Shown here piece after piece: positions 1-11,155 of a stretch of DNA of 64,000 nt (the first letter of the stretch is position 1; each line of letters begins with the position of its first letter). The notes beneath the pieces were generated by a model that had not been told where the DNA came from, ran no database searches, and saw nothing but the letters and a program-made list of their open reading frames with translations. The DNA comes from Shinisaurus crocodilurus (lineage: Eukaryota; Chordata; Lepidosauria; Squamata; Shinisauridae), in assembly GCA_021292165.1 (NCBI GenBank), contig CM037877.1, positions 80,656,524 to 80,720,523 of the forward strand, written 5' to 3'. The position numbers and the translations under genes were made by a program.

Positions 1-72
1 AATTTGCATAGGGTAATCATTTCCTTCCGAAAATTTTCAGTTTGCATCTGCACGTTTTCTAATGTCCTAGAG

Positions 73-207
73 CAGTGTTCTCCAACCTTGGGTCCTCAGA
101 TGTTTTTGGCCTACAACGCCCAGCATGCCCCAGCCAGCATAGCTGACTGAGGCATGCTGGGAGTTGTAGGCCAAAAACATCTGGGGACCCAAGGTTGGAG
201 AACACTG
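73..207. mobile_element. Palindromic hAT-like MITE, copy 1
   Basis: The ends are CAGTGTTCTCCAACCTTGGG and its inverted partner, and almost the whole 135 bp is one inverted repeat. An exact 8-bp target duplication TCCTAGAG flanks it (65-72, 208-215). The central arms carry CTACAACTCCCAGCATGC-type sequence (one base differs on the left arm here). CAG/CTG ends with 8-bp duplications are typical of hAT. Confidence 0.85.
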
Positions 208-215
208 TCCTAGAG

Positions 216-351
216 TAAGGGTAAGCAAGTTGTGGCTCTCCAGATGCTTTGGCCTACAGCTTCCATGATCTCGCACCATTAGCTATGTTGGCTAGGGCTG
301 ATGGGAGTTGTAGGCCAAAATATCTGGGCAGCCACAAGTTGCTTACCCCTG
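216..351. mobile_element. Second hAT-like MITE abutting copy 1
   Basis: The ends are related to AGGGGTAAGCAACTTGTGGC and its inverse, and the core contains GGGAGTTGTAGGCC. Flanks TCCTAGAG (208-215) and CCCTAGAG (352-359) match at 7 of 8 bases. Confidence 0.75.
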
Positions 352-832
352 CCCTAGAGAGTGATCTAATGCTTATTTTACTTGTATTTAGTAAACAGCA
401 AAGCTAGAGTACTGCATGTTAATTTTTTGTCCCAATACACCACAAGTATTTAAAATATTTGAGGAAGGGAATTAAAGCACAGTTAATGAGATTTAAATTA
501 TGTAGAATTTTTATTGGAATACTTGTAAAAAAATTAAAGACAATAACATGTACTTCCCTTACATTGTTCAAATTTAAGAAAACAAACAAACAAAATTACT
601 AAAAACTGTTGACACACTAATACATTGTGGCAACCCAAAGAACTGTGCATGATATGTTGACAACCACTCATGTACAACTTTGAGATTGCCAAGCTTGTCT
701 AATATATTTGCTACTGGCATCCATTCATTGTTACTAATGAACTTATGAAATGGAAAAATTTCTACAGAAAAATAAAGCACTGGAAAAATTTTCTGCCCTA
801 CATCACTGGTTTGAAGCCTGTAGCATTGTTTT

Positions 833-848
833 TGGTCACTAGGTGGCA
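833..848 (+). promoter_or_regulatory. CTCF-like site
   Basis: GGTCACTAGGTGGCAG resembles the core of the CTCF motif. This is a single motif match without other support. Confidence 0.25.
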
Positions 849-1166
849 GACCTCCCTAAACAGCTTTGCAGTTGATACAGTTTGAAGGGTGTGTGTGTGT
901 GTCAGTGGTGGTGGATTCCAAAGGGCAGAGTTAAATGACTGCTCCCTGCCCTGCTTTGGGGCAGCTCTATCAGGAGAACGGTGTGGGCCGACCCTTCCCT
1001 CTGGAAGCTATAGGGGTGTACCGTGGCAGGGACCATGCCTAGGGGTGCCAGTGGGTGCTTCCGTGTATCAAACTAAGGGCTATTCCAGTCCATGTGAAGC
1101 TGGGTCTATTTGCTAGGTTAGAATAAGTGAATGAACAGAGATAGGTTTAACACTGTATAGTTAGAC

Positions 1167-1301
1167 CTGTGTTCTCCAACCTTGGGTCCCCAGATGTTTT
1201 TGGCCTTCAACTCCCAGCATGCCCCAGCCAGCATAGCTGGCTGGGGCATGCTGGGAGTTGTAGGCCAAAAACATCTGGGGACCCAAGGTTGGAGAACACT
1301 G
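1167..1301. mobile_element. Palindromic hAT-like MITE, copy 2
   Basis: This full-length copy has nearly perfect arms. The 8-bp target duplication AGTTAGAC is exact (1159-1166, 1302-1309). The core has CTACAACTCCCAGCATGC on one arm and its inverse on the other. Confidence 0.87.
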
Positions 1302-1465
1302 AGTTAGACATTCCAGCTTCAGCCTCTCTCGGTAACAGGGACCCTTAATGGGCTGTAGCAGGCTAGGAAAAGCTGTAATTTGGTGGTAGGTCCCAGGTTT
1401 AATCAGGGCAAATTCAGGAGTGTCTAGAAAAAGCCCCTCTCTGAGCTGCTGCCAGTCAGTATAGG

Positions 1466-1620
1466 CCAGGGGTCCCCAAACTTTCAGGGCCTGTGGGTGC
1501 ATTTGAGTAACTATTGTGGGCACCTCTACAGCATGGTTGCTGTGGGCTTGTAGCTAGCCACAAAAGACAATAACTTGCCCAAAAACTGAGTATAAGGCAG
1601 AGGTTGGATCTGAACCCCAA
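1466..1620. mobile_element. Partial hAT-like element
   Basis: It begins CAGGGGTCCCCAAACTTT and contains stretches shared with the element at 29098 (ATTTGAGTAACT, AGGCAGAGGTTGGA). The far end is not identified. Confidence 0.5.
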
Positions 1621-1881
1621 ATGTCAAATCACAGATTTGACCCCCACATATCCCAACAAAATCCCCATTTCACAGAATGCAAGCTGGTAAGGCTTGGAAA
1701 CGAGTAACTTGCCAGCCAACTCACCCACGCTGCTGCCTACCACCGCCAACGAATTCCAAAGAGTGTAGCATATGCAAGAGTGTTTTAAAAAAGAAAAACC
1801 AAAAGCACAAGGACACATCTCGGCCAGCTGAAACCCACACTTCAGTCATCTGGTGAAGTTTTATGCTGCAATAGATCCCTT

Positions 1882-2131
1882 AGGAACATAGGAAGCTGCC
1901 TTATACTGAGTCAGACCATTGGATTTCAGGCAGGATTCTTTCCAAGCCTGACCTGGAGGCCACAGATCGAACCTGGGACCTTCTGCATGCAAAGCATGTG
2001 CTCTATCACACTGAGCTATGGTCCCTCCCTACAGCACCTGGTATTCCAAGGCGGTCTCCCATCCAAGTACTAACCAGTCCCAACCCTGCTTAGCTTCCAA
2101 GATCAGACGTGATTAGGCTGTTCAGATGGAC
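1882..2131 (-). mobile_element. Composite SINE: 5S-rRNA head, tRNA-Ala-like unit, tail
   Basis: Read on the minus strand, 2131-2030 is the 3' two-thirds of 5S rRNA (AGCTAAGCAGGGTTGG, TACTTGGATGGGAGACCG). It is followed directly by a tRNA-Ala(TGC)-like unit (CATAGCTCAGTG, GGTTCGATC) and a tail ending GGCAGCTTCCTATG. The pol III box A/IE/C elements of 5S are visible. Confidence 0.75.
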
Positions 2132-2380
2132 TTAGTTTTTCAGGTGCCAAAAGACTCATTTTTCTTACCATCAATATAAGTGCTCCCTAGGATGTTGCAT
2201 ATTCAAAAGCTCTCAAAGTACTGCTCACAGTTCCTAAAGAAAGCTGCTGAAGTTGATGTGGCATTGTGGCAAGTCTCAGCTTTTTCCATAGGAACAGCTG
2301 CATCTTCCTGACTGAATCTTTTCAAATAGAACTTGTTTCTATTTCTCAATACAAATATTTTGAACATCAAAGCAAAGGTA

Positions 2381-2630
2381 TTTTTATTTATTTGTTTGTT
2401 TGTTTGTTTATTTATTTATTATATTTATACCCCACCTTTTTTCCTGCAAGGAACACCAAGGCAGCTTACATAATCCTCATCCTCCTCTCCAACAACCCTG
2501 TGAGGTAGGTTAGGCTGAGAGTCAGTGACTGGCCCAAAGTCACCCAGTGAGTTTCATGGCCGAGTGGGGACTAGAACCCGGATCTCCTGATTCCCAGTCC
2601 AACACTCTCACCACTACGCCACACTGGCTC
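2381..2630 (-). mobile_element. tRNA-derived SINE with L2-like tail
   Basis: On the minus strand the head is GCCAGTGTGGCGTAGTGG (box A) with GGGTTCTAGTCCC (box B), the body GTCAGTGACTGGCCCAAAG in reverse, and the tail TATAAATATAATAAATAAAT-like. Confidence 0.75.
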
Positions 2631-3357
2631 TGTTATCTGTCATACCACTTATTGTCATCCGGGTGTTTTTTGTTTTTTTTAATCGTCTTCTGTTATGACT
2701 GATAACAAGGTAATTTTCAAATCAGTGGAAATTATTGATAGTGACCTGCCCTGATGCAGCCTATACACACTTACCTGGGAGTAAAACCCACTGAACTCAA
2801 TGGAGCTTACTTCTGAACTCAATGGGGCTTAATTCTAGACATGTATAGAATTGTGCTGTTAAAGTACTGATGTTTTAACTCCCCCAAACTCCCATCAAGC
2901 CCAGAAACCTATGCTTAAAAAGCAGCATTAGTTAATTCTTGTCACTTGTCTGTAGTTAATGATTTGCTCAGTGCCTTTTTGTTACTGCTGCAAGAGACAT
3001 TTTGAATTAAATGAATGTGGTCTGTAATTAAAAACTTTATTGTCCATTCACAAACCCAGCGTAAGAGCTCCTTTTTTTTTAATGCATTCTTGAGAACTAA
3101 ATAGAACAGAACTACTATTAACAGACAAGAGCTACTTAAAAGTTTTTGTCTGATTTCCCTCACCCCACCCTACATCCACCACATTGTGCGGCAGGCGGAC
3201 AATGAATGCAATGCAAGAAGAGGCTGAAAAGCCGATAGACTTATTTTGATATTTTCCTATGGAAGGTTGTCCAAAGCCTGAGTTTATGGCCCTCATTATC
3301 GGCGTGAGGGAGTCTCAAATGGACCTTTTAAAAATGTCCCTTGTGAAAACACCCTTA

Positions 3358-3471
3358 AGGTACAATGCAAGTTTAGACAGGAAAAAAAGGCCTACAACTC
3401 CCAGCATGCGGCTGGGGCATGCTGGGAGTTGTAGGCCTTTTTTCTGTATAAGCTTGCATAGGATTGCACCT
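3358..3471. mobile_element. Harbinger-like palindromic MITE, copy a
   Basis: Inverted ends (GGATTGCACC-type) and TTA target duplications (3355-3357, 3472-3474). The core is CCTACAACTCCCAGCATGC with its inverse. 3-bp TWA duplications fit PIF/Harbinger. Confidence 0.7.
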
Positions 3472-3622
3472 TTAAAGAATGGGAGAAAGAGAGAAATGCC
3501 TTACTAGTAATTCCAGGAATAGCACTGAGAATGGATGTGGGAGTGGGAGAAGATGGTGAAAGGAGCAGGTAAAATTTATGCAGTGCTTCTCCTACTTAGT
3601 ATTTATTTATTTGTTCAATATA

Positions 3623-3867
3623 CAGTCATGCCTTGGATTGAGAGCATAATTTGTTCCGGAAATGTGCTTGTAATCCAAAACACTCTTATATCAAAACGAA
3701 ATCCCGCCCCCAAAATTGTACAGAGATTTTTAATTTAAGCCGTACTACAGTACTTGTATTGCAAGACGTCACTTGTATATCAAGTAAAAAATAAATAAAT
3801 ATTTAAAAATTTGCTTGTCTTGCAAAACCCTCTCAAACCAAGTTACTTGCAATCCAAGGTATTACTG
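3623..3867. mobile_element. pogo/Tigger-like MITE, copy 1
   Basis: The 245-bp element has ends CAGTCATGCCTTGGATTG and CAATCCAAGGTATTACTG, with TA on both sides. CAG/CTG ends with a TA duplication fit pogo/Tigger elements of the Tc1/mariner group. No transposase. Confidence 0.8.
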
Positions 3868-3969
3868 TATTTATACGTTTTATTCAAGGTATTTGCTTTT
3901 TAGGGCCAGACCTTTGCAAAGCAATGTACACAGAATGAATGCAACAAGGGCACGAGGCAGATCATGTAA

Positions 3970-4094
3970 GTGCACTGTAGATCCTATGCATGTCTAGACA
4001 GAAAAAAGTCTTACAGCTCCCAGCATGGCTGGCTGGGGCATGCTGGGAGTTGTAGGACTTCCCCCCCCATCTAGACATGCATAGGGCTGTGGCC
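3970..4094. mobile_element. Harbinger-like palindromic MITE, copy b
   Basis: TAA duplications (3967-3969, 4095-4097). The arms hold CCTATGCATGTCTAGACAG and its inverse, with a palindromic core. Confidence 0.65.
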
Positions 4095-4099
4095 TAAAG

Positions 4100-4186
4100 C
4101 AGTGTTCTCCAACCTTGGGTCCTGGCTGGGGCATGCTGGGAGTTGTAGGCCAAAAACATCTGGGGACCCAAGGTTGGAGAACACTG
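4100..4186. mobile_element. Palindromic hAT-like MITE, copy 3 (internally deleted)
   Basis: Both ends are present but most of the left arm after GGGTCC is missing. Flanks GCCTAAAG and CCCTAAAG match at 7 of 8 bases. Confidence 0.82.
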
Positions 4187-4632
4187 CCCTAAAGCACTCT
4201 TAAAGGTCTGTACTGAAGGGGCCAAGTGAACTTCAACCACAAGGGAGTTGCATAATTGTGGGGCCAGTTAAAAATACAGAATTTATTTATTCTTTTAAAA
4301 AAGTTGGTGCTCATATCACTTCTATAATATAATAAAATTACGTGACACTGTTAACACATGAGGACAACCATCCTCATGTGGCAAAGAGTGGGGAGAGCTA
4401 GCCAGTACTGAGCACTTCAGACCCATTTTTTTTAAGGTTAAAAGGAAGGCCCAGTCCAGACAAGTTGGAGGAAGTGAACTCTTGTCCCTCCCCCTCCCAA
4501 TGTGGGACATACCAAAGCAAAAGCACAGTCACAGTCCAGCCTAAGCAGAGCACAGAGTGAGGGTCTGAGGGAAGCAAGGCAGGAGATGAGAGTTGGGGCC
4601 AGTACTCAGATTCTTAGGGGGTTGCCACAGAG

Positions 4633-4767
4633 CAGTGTTCTCCAACCTTGGGTCCCCAGATGTTTTTGGCCTACAACTCCCAGCATGCCCCAGCCAGCGT
4701 AGCTGGCTGGGGCATGCTGGGAGTTGTAGGCCAAAAACATCTGGGGACCCAAGGTAGGAGAACACTG
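4633..4767. mobile_element. Palindromic hAT-like MITE, copy 4
   Basis: Full-length, with flanks CCACAGAG and CCATAGAG (7 of 8). Same core and ends as copies 1 and 2. Confidence 0.85.
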
Positions 4768-5389
4768 CCATAGAGGATCTGGGCCCTTCCTGTTAGTGAT
4801 GACCCTCTTTGTAGAAGGCTGAAGTGGGGCATGATTTGGGTAAAATTGGAAGGAGTGGGGGGGGGATTATGAATTTCATTAGGGTCCCCCCTCCCTTTTT
4901 CTCCCATAATCCAAGCATTGTCAGGAGCACAAGTTACCCTGGCCATGGGGGTTTTGCTGCTGGAAGCAACAGTCCCCGTTTCTCCACCGTCACCCCTACC
5001 CCCAGGAAATATTTATAATGGCTGCCTGTGTGGATGGTTGTCCTCATGTGGATAGTTGGCACAGACCCAGTCCATGTTCTCGGCAGATTTGGGTGGGGAT
5101 ATGGATTTTCTCTATGTGACTGTAGCTATGAGGTCCCTAACGTGGCACCAAAAGGGACCTCCAATGGTGCCCATGCTCTTCCTCCCTGCCCCCTTCAAAA
5201 AAATTTTTCAAAGAAAAACCTTGGAAAATGTTAGGGCAGTCTTCTTTCTCTCCCTTTCTAGCCTCTAGCCTTGCTCTTTCTCTCCCCTCTACCCCTCTCT
5301 CTCCCCTTGTTGTTTCCCCTCTCTCCCGGCATCTAGCCTCACTATTTTTCTCCCCCACCCCTCTTTACCTCACTTTTTACTAGCCAGCA

Positions 5390-5520
5390 CCCCCCCCCAG
5401 CAGCCATTATGTGACTAGCCACATCCTCCATGGAGCCATGTTGTGGTGGTGCCCGCAGCAGTTTCTCAAATTCCCAAATGTGTCCAAAGGTCCAAAAAGC
5501 TTGGCGACCCCTTGATAAGC
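5390..5520. mobile_element. Partial hAT-like element (reverse orientation)
   Basis: It ends AGCTTGGCGACCCCTTG and carries inverted sequence related to the 29098 element (GTTGTGGTGGTGCC, TTTCTCAAATTC). The left end was not resolved. Confidence 0.45.
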
Positions 5521-5689
5521 CATTCTAAATGTTAAAGGTGCTGTGTCTGTGCATGTGAAGTATGCGGATGTTGTTTTCAGTGGTATCCACATGGCTTTCC
5601 TCATGTATGGTCTAGCTCATAGTTGGTCATTGGCAAAGTGTTGGAGCACAAGCTCGAAGTTCAGGGAGCCAGTTTAAAGAGACACGGAG

Positions 5690-5925
5690 AGAGGTCGTGA
5701 AGCTCCTGAGCTACAAAACAAGAAGGTCCAGGTTTGAATCTCACCTCTGCCATGGATCTGACTCAGTGGCTTTAGGCGTGTCACTCTTCCTCAGCCTTAG
5801 CTTGCATCTGTACTATGGGGGTAATAATACTCAAGTACCACAGGGTTGTTGTAAGCATGACACCAAGGTAATCCACGTGAAGCACTTTGAGCACTATACA
5901 AATCCTAACTAGTAATATTATGTGA
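5690..5925 (+). mobile_element. MIR/CORE-SINE-like ancient repeat
   Basis: AGGTTTGAATCTCACCTCTG, TGGGGGTAATAATACTCAAG, ACAGGGTTGTTGTAAG and AAGCACTTTGAGCACTATAC follow the order of a MIR-type SINE. Confidence 0.55.
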
Positions 5926-5985
5926 TCATGATAAAGGCATGAGCTCAGTACCTTTTGACGCAGCATATTCAGAGCTTCATCAGAT

Positions 5986-6057
5986 GTGGTGGTGGTGGTG
6001 ATGATGGTGGTGGTGATGATGATGATGATAATGATGATGATAATAATGATAATAATG
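5986..6057 (+). repeat. (GRT)n microsatellite
   Basis: Impure GGT, GAT and AAT triplet run. Confidence 0.85.
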
Positions 6058-6491
6058 CACTTTTTAGTGATCGTACGTTTTTGAACAAGTGGTTGGTAAT
6101 ATCTGGCACATGGATATTACTGCTGCTGCTGCTGCTTTCATAAGTTTCACCTTTCATTGGCACAGTGTTTAACTTGCAACAGGAATATGAACACTGCTTA
6201 AATATATATACCATTTGAAAACATCCCCTCTGCCCAATCCCCAGTACTGCCTGATATACTACTTTTGCAAGATTTCAGAAATGTGGCTTTGTTGTCTCAG
6301 TCTGGAACCTTGCATTACTGTAGCAGTGATATGGCTAAATCATTAGAGAGCAAGATCTTCCCAGTTTGTCTTTTCTCCTGTATTTGCGATAAGACTAGTG
6401 CACCTGGAAAACCCATTGCACCAGCTAACTAATGCTGTTGATATTGTGCTAGAGGTCCCTTGCACTAGCGCAATGTAATTTAGGTTTGCGC

Positions 6492-6526
6492 TAGTGTCCA
6501 ATATAGTGTCCAATATAGTGTCCAAT
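6492..6526 (+). repeat. Short tandem repeat, about 13-14 bp unit x3
   Basis: TAGTGTCCAATA is repeated three times. Confidence 0.75.
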
Positions 6527-7489
6527 TGGATGCTGCCCTGAAAAGGCTGCATTAACTAGAATGTATTCTCTTGAAATATTAACCATCTTTCCCCCTTATA
6601 CAGTAATATTCTGTACTGATGAGTTCACGGCTAAAGGGTGTTCTAGAAGCCCAATTTGATGCATTTTTAGGCAGGTCTAGTTTTAGCACTAAGAGAATGT
6701 GTGCCCAGTCTTTATCTTGGCTCCTTTCTTATAGGAGAGCTTTTGTGAAATGGAGTTGAAGTGTAGTGCAGAGATTTAGCCTTTATTCTGGACCACAGCC
6801 CCTGTTCAGGTCTTGTAGTCAGCACAGAAATAAGAAAGTGAAAAGGCAGTTCTCTTGGAACCCTATGAATCTCTTTTGGGGGCTGGGCTGGGAGGGGGAG
6901 ATATGAATGCGTCACAGGCATGACATAAATGCATTTGGAAGTTTTTCAGTTTGTGACTGTCATGACTATTCTACTTCATTGCATTCTACTTCATTTTCAT
7001 AAGTTGTGATTTGTGGCTGACTGAGAGCATCTTCCTCATCCCTGTAAAGGGGGAGATGATTTATTTAGGTTGACAACATATTGTTTGGTATTATCAAATA
7101 CTCAAATTATATTTATCTGTTTTTCTTTGATTTGCATAGGAATTGGACATCAACATGAAAGCCTTTGTAAGAAGGTAGTAAACTCTGGTTGCAGTCATTT
7201 AATTAAGTAAAGATTTATTATTATATCCTGTTTTGGGAAACTGTTGATTGCCAACAGAGACTTGGGAAGTCCTTGCTAAATATTATCTATTCCTTGATCA
7301 GTGATGATATAACTTTGCCTTTCAAATCTCTGGCTTTTACGTACTTGTCCTTGGTGACAGAGGGAAAGAATGTAATTTTCATAAACAAAATGTGCCATCA
7401 TGTTAGCTCTCTTGTCCTGCATAAATGTTATTTAGAAGACAAATTGTCAGTCCTTAATAGATTTAAGACACTGAGAGAATGGCTGTGTT

Positions 7490-7790
7490 AGCACAGAATG
7501 GTGAATCAGGATTGCTGGTGAATCCTGACTTACCTGCTGGTGCATGCAGCTTGTTCTCTTGTGCTTTCTTCCTCCCACTAGCATGAGTGCGTAAACAAAT
7601 CAGAGATGTTTTGCTTGTTTTGCTCCCAAACAAGCCAGAATTGCAAACTAGGAGCAACCCATGGTTTCTTGTTGGCTTACAAATCCTGGCTTGGTTGGGA
7701 GCAACAAACTAGGATTCCAAGTTCGGATGTCATGCAGAGCAAACCATTTCTGGTTTTTTTACTTGCTTGCACTAGTAGAGGTTGCAGTGG
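7490..7790. repeat. Region with short inverted repeats
   Basis: AACCATGGTTT-like and GCTCCCAAACAAGCCAG / CTTGGTTGGGAGC elements are inverted around about 7650. It may be a decayed palindromic MITE. Confidence 0.35.
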
Positions 7791-8312
7791 GGAATCCGCC
7801 CGTGCAGCGCCCTCCCACCCACCTTGCAACCAGTGCAGCTCTTTCCATGCCAGCTGGGAACTGAAGACCATCTTCGGTTCTGGGATGGAGGGGCATTCCC
7901 AAGAGCGGGGAGGAGAGGAGTGAGGCACTGCTGTCTTCTGCTGAATCCAGGCAGTGCTTCAGCCTCTCCTCCTCGTGAGGAGGGGTAAAACATTTAAGCA
8001 GCCAAAATTGGCGGTCTAAATGTTTTGGAGGCAAGGGGAGCGTGGCGGCAATCCTATCCATTTCTCTCCTCCTGCCTTCAATTGGATGCTCGTAATCCTC
8101 TGAGTTTGGAGTGTTATGGGCACCCACATAGGATGCCCACACCCACAGGACAATAGTTGATTTTGTTCCTTACCATAAGCATTTATTCCAATAAGCATTT
8201 TGTTTTTAAAAAATAGCAACAAAGAACACTAAGAGACTTGCAAAAAGTACCCCAGCATCTGGTAATGGTTGGTGCACATATACAATATAAAAATCTGAAG
8301 ATGTCTATTCAC

Positions 8313-8907
8313 AGAATCATAGAAAAGTAGAGTTGGAAGGGGCCTACAAGGCCATCGAGTCCAACCCCCTGCTCAATGCAGGAATCCAGGTCAAAGCATC
8401 CCTGACAGATGGCTGTCCAGCTGAACCTTGAATGCCTCCAGAGTGGGAGAGCCCACCACCTCCCTAGGTAGTTTATTTATTTATTTATTTATTTATTTAT
8501 TATATTTTTGAATCGCCCATCTGGCCAGTCATCCGGCCACTCTGAGCGATGTACAGTCCAATAAAATACAAGGGGGGGGGGGGGAAGAGTTGGTTCCATT
8601 GTTTTATTGCTCTAAAAGCCAGGAAATTTTTCCTGATGTTTAGGTAGAATCTGGGTTCCTGTAACTTGAGCCCATTATTCCGTGTCCTGCAAACTGGGAT
8701 GATCAAGAAGAGATCCTGGCCCTCCTCTGTGTGACAACCTTTCATGTACTGGAAGAGTGCTATCATATCTCCCCTCAGTCTCCTCTTCTGAAGGCTAAAC
8801 ATGCCCAGTTCTCTCCTCATAGGGCCTTGTTTTCAGTCCCTTAATCATCTTTGTTGCCCTCCTCTGAACCCTCTCCAGTTTGTCTACATCCTTCTTAAAG
8901 TGTGGTG
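8313..8907 (-). mobile_element. CR1 3' fragment, interrupted
   Basis: The CR1 3' end with ORF2 C-terminus on the minus strand (translated strings [38 protein letters not shown]). A roughly 115-bp insert at 8470-8589 is the truncated tail of another retroelement (TTTATT repeats, TGTACAGTCCAATAAAATAC). Confidence 0.85.
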
Positions 8908-8942
8908 TTTATTCATATGTGAAATATTCATGGGGCAGAACT

Positions 8943-9011
8943 AAGGGAAAGGACCATAGCCCAGTGGTAGAGTATGTGCTCTGCCTGCAAAAGGTGCCAG
9001 GTTCAATATCT
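8943..9011 (+). mobile_element. tRNA-Ala-like SINE head
   Basis: CCATAGCCCAGTGGTAGAG and CAGGTTCAATATC match box A and box B of the same tRNA-Ala-derived SINE. No tail recognised. Confidence 0.6.
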
Positions 9012-10261
9012 AGGATGTCCAGTTATGACTGTGATGACACTGGGCATATTTATGCTTGTTGTACCATCATTACATTGTGCATTTCTCTGCCACCACCTTA
9101 CATCATTGGCTGGTGGTGAGGATAACTAAACATGCACAACAAGCATATGACTGCATAAGTCTGCTTAAACATTATGTGGAAAAGGTGGGGAAGTTCACAT
9201 GGGATTGTTGTTGATGGGGTATGTCATAATGTCTTGTCCTCCCTTAAATCTGCATTGGATGTCAGAAGATGAGCAGGGTCTAAGACAACCTTTATTTCAG
9301 TACATAAGAGGTGGGTGGGGGGTCAAGAGAAACTTAGGCAGCTAACAATATTTGAACAGCAGATTTTGTTAATAGAGGATACAAGAAGAACTTACAAAAT
9401 ACTAATATATTTGTAGAACAAATGGAACAGAGAACTGGAAAATGTGTTTGGCAATATAGTTGGACAACAGGATGTTTTCTATTTCCCGTACGTTAAGGGA
9501 AGCCCTGTATAAGGTTATATAGTACCTCACTCCATGGAGACTGAACCCTCCCCCCCCATTCAGACAGGTTCCGGTTTATGTTGGAACAGGTGCAGTGGCA
9601 AGGGTACCAACCTGCATGTCTGAGGGGATTGCTCACTAATGAAAAGATGGTGGTACAATCAGGACTATTAAAAATCATTCAGACAATTACTGCTTACACT
9701 CTTTTGGATATACCTGAAGTTTTATTGTTAAGATGTATTCGAGATTTTTATGGGGAAGAAATTACCTTGATCTTATCTAACAGGTTGGTGGCTGGAGAAA
9801 TCTGTAAAGCAAAATATGGAAACATATGAATGTACCTAATGTAAAGAACTGGCTGCTTGGACTTTGGGATGCTGGACTCCCAGCATGATTAAGGCAGTTT
9901 CAGTCCCAAAAGTCTTCAGTCAGCCCTAGATGTTGAGATGTCCTTTTTGTTTTGCATTATTTTTCTGAAAAATGAATGCACTTTCTTTTGGTTTTGCTTT
10001 TCTTCCTTTGGTTCATATCGAAGTTATTAAAAAATAAGAACTGGGGAATATATTGCTCATATGAGCTTGGAGAAGAATGTCATTATATACAGGCCTTTCT
10101 TGATATGGGCTGTAAAAACTAGCATTCCAATCCAGCGTGAATGAATTAAGCTTTTATGAGTAGATTCCCTTACTGGATTGGGAAGCATAGATGTTGACTG
10201 GGATGCAAATGTTATGCATCAAAGCATGAAGTATCTAATGCTGCTCTTGTTCATACTGATT

Positions 10262-10618
10262 GGGTTCGCATGATCAAAACAAGACACTGTGGCTTGTTGT
10301 GAGCTGGAGCATGTGCTGATGTGTGCCAGGCGCGATTTGCATAATTTCCTACCAGCCGTAGCTTATCATGTCATCTGAACCTGGGCAGCATGGCTTGCTG
10401 GAGGGTTAAACAACCCTCAAATAACCCTACAACAGTCCGTGGGTTATTTGAGCGGATTTAACCCTCCAACAAGCCATGCTGCCCTCGTTTGGATGACACG
10501 ATAAGCTGCAGCTGGGCGGTGATTATGCAAATCACAGCTGGCACATTCCGGCATGTGCCGGCACACCCCATACCTCACATGAAGACATAATTTGTTTTGA
10601 TTGTGTGAACCGGCCCAC
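10262..10618. mobile_element. Palindromic element
   Basis: The outer arms are GTTCGCATGATCAAAACAA and TTGTTTTGATTGTGTGAAC; the inner arms include CAGCATGGCTTGCTGGAGGG and its inverse. No coding frame. The target duplication was not resolved. Confidence 0.65.
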
Positions 10619-10865
10619 TATGTGGTGTGGCAGGGAAGTGCATTCTCACCTGCATTGCAATGAAATTGCAACCACTCTCTTAGGTAGCTCATGTGTTCCT
10701 GAGCATCAATATATCTGGATTGGGGCCAAGACCATCTAGGAGGTAGGTATATGGTATATGGCTTGTGTGCTACAAAGAAGCTGAGGTCCATGGATTCAAG
10801 AGACTGGCCGTAAACCCATGGTGAATTTCTCGGTATGACAACTCCTTGGGAAAGACACTACCTTA

Positions 10866-11155
10866 GCAGAGATGGCGAAATTGACTTGTTTAATTAGAGA
10901 AAAAAATCTATCTTCATTTAAGAAAGACTGGAAACCTCTGGTGGACTTCTTGGGGAGGAGGGAAAGTGACTTAATAACTTTGGGTTTTGATTTTTGAATA
11001 TTGGTAAGGTGATAGAAATTATCTCTGAAAATAGAGGAAACTTAGATTGGATAAGGATTGGTAATGTTTGTCAGACAATGAGGCGGAAGCCAAATATGAT
11101 TTGTTGTTGTTTTTGAAAATTCAATTTAAAAAATTATTTTTTTTAAAAAAAGGAA
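10866..11155 (+). mobile_element. L1 3' fragment
   Basis: It encodes AEMAKLTCLIREKNLSSFKK, typical of the end of L1 ORF2, and ends in an A-rich tail. No other L1 was recognised with confidence. Confidence 0.55.

Noticed and set aside
1161..1523. 120-residue minus-strand frame
   Set aside because: Much of it is the palindromic MITE read through; no family resemblance.
2030..2131. 5S rRNA gene
   Set aside because: The 5' third is missing and the block is fused to a tRNA-like unit; it is a SINE head.
5955..6143. Asp-rich frame
   Set aside because: It is a translated GRT microsatellite.
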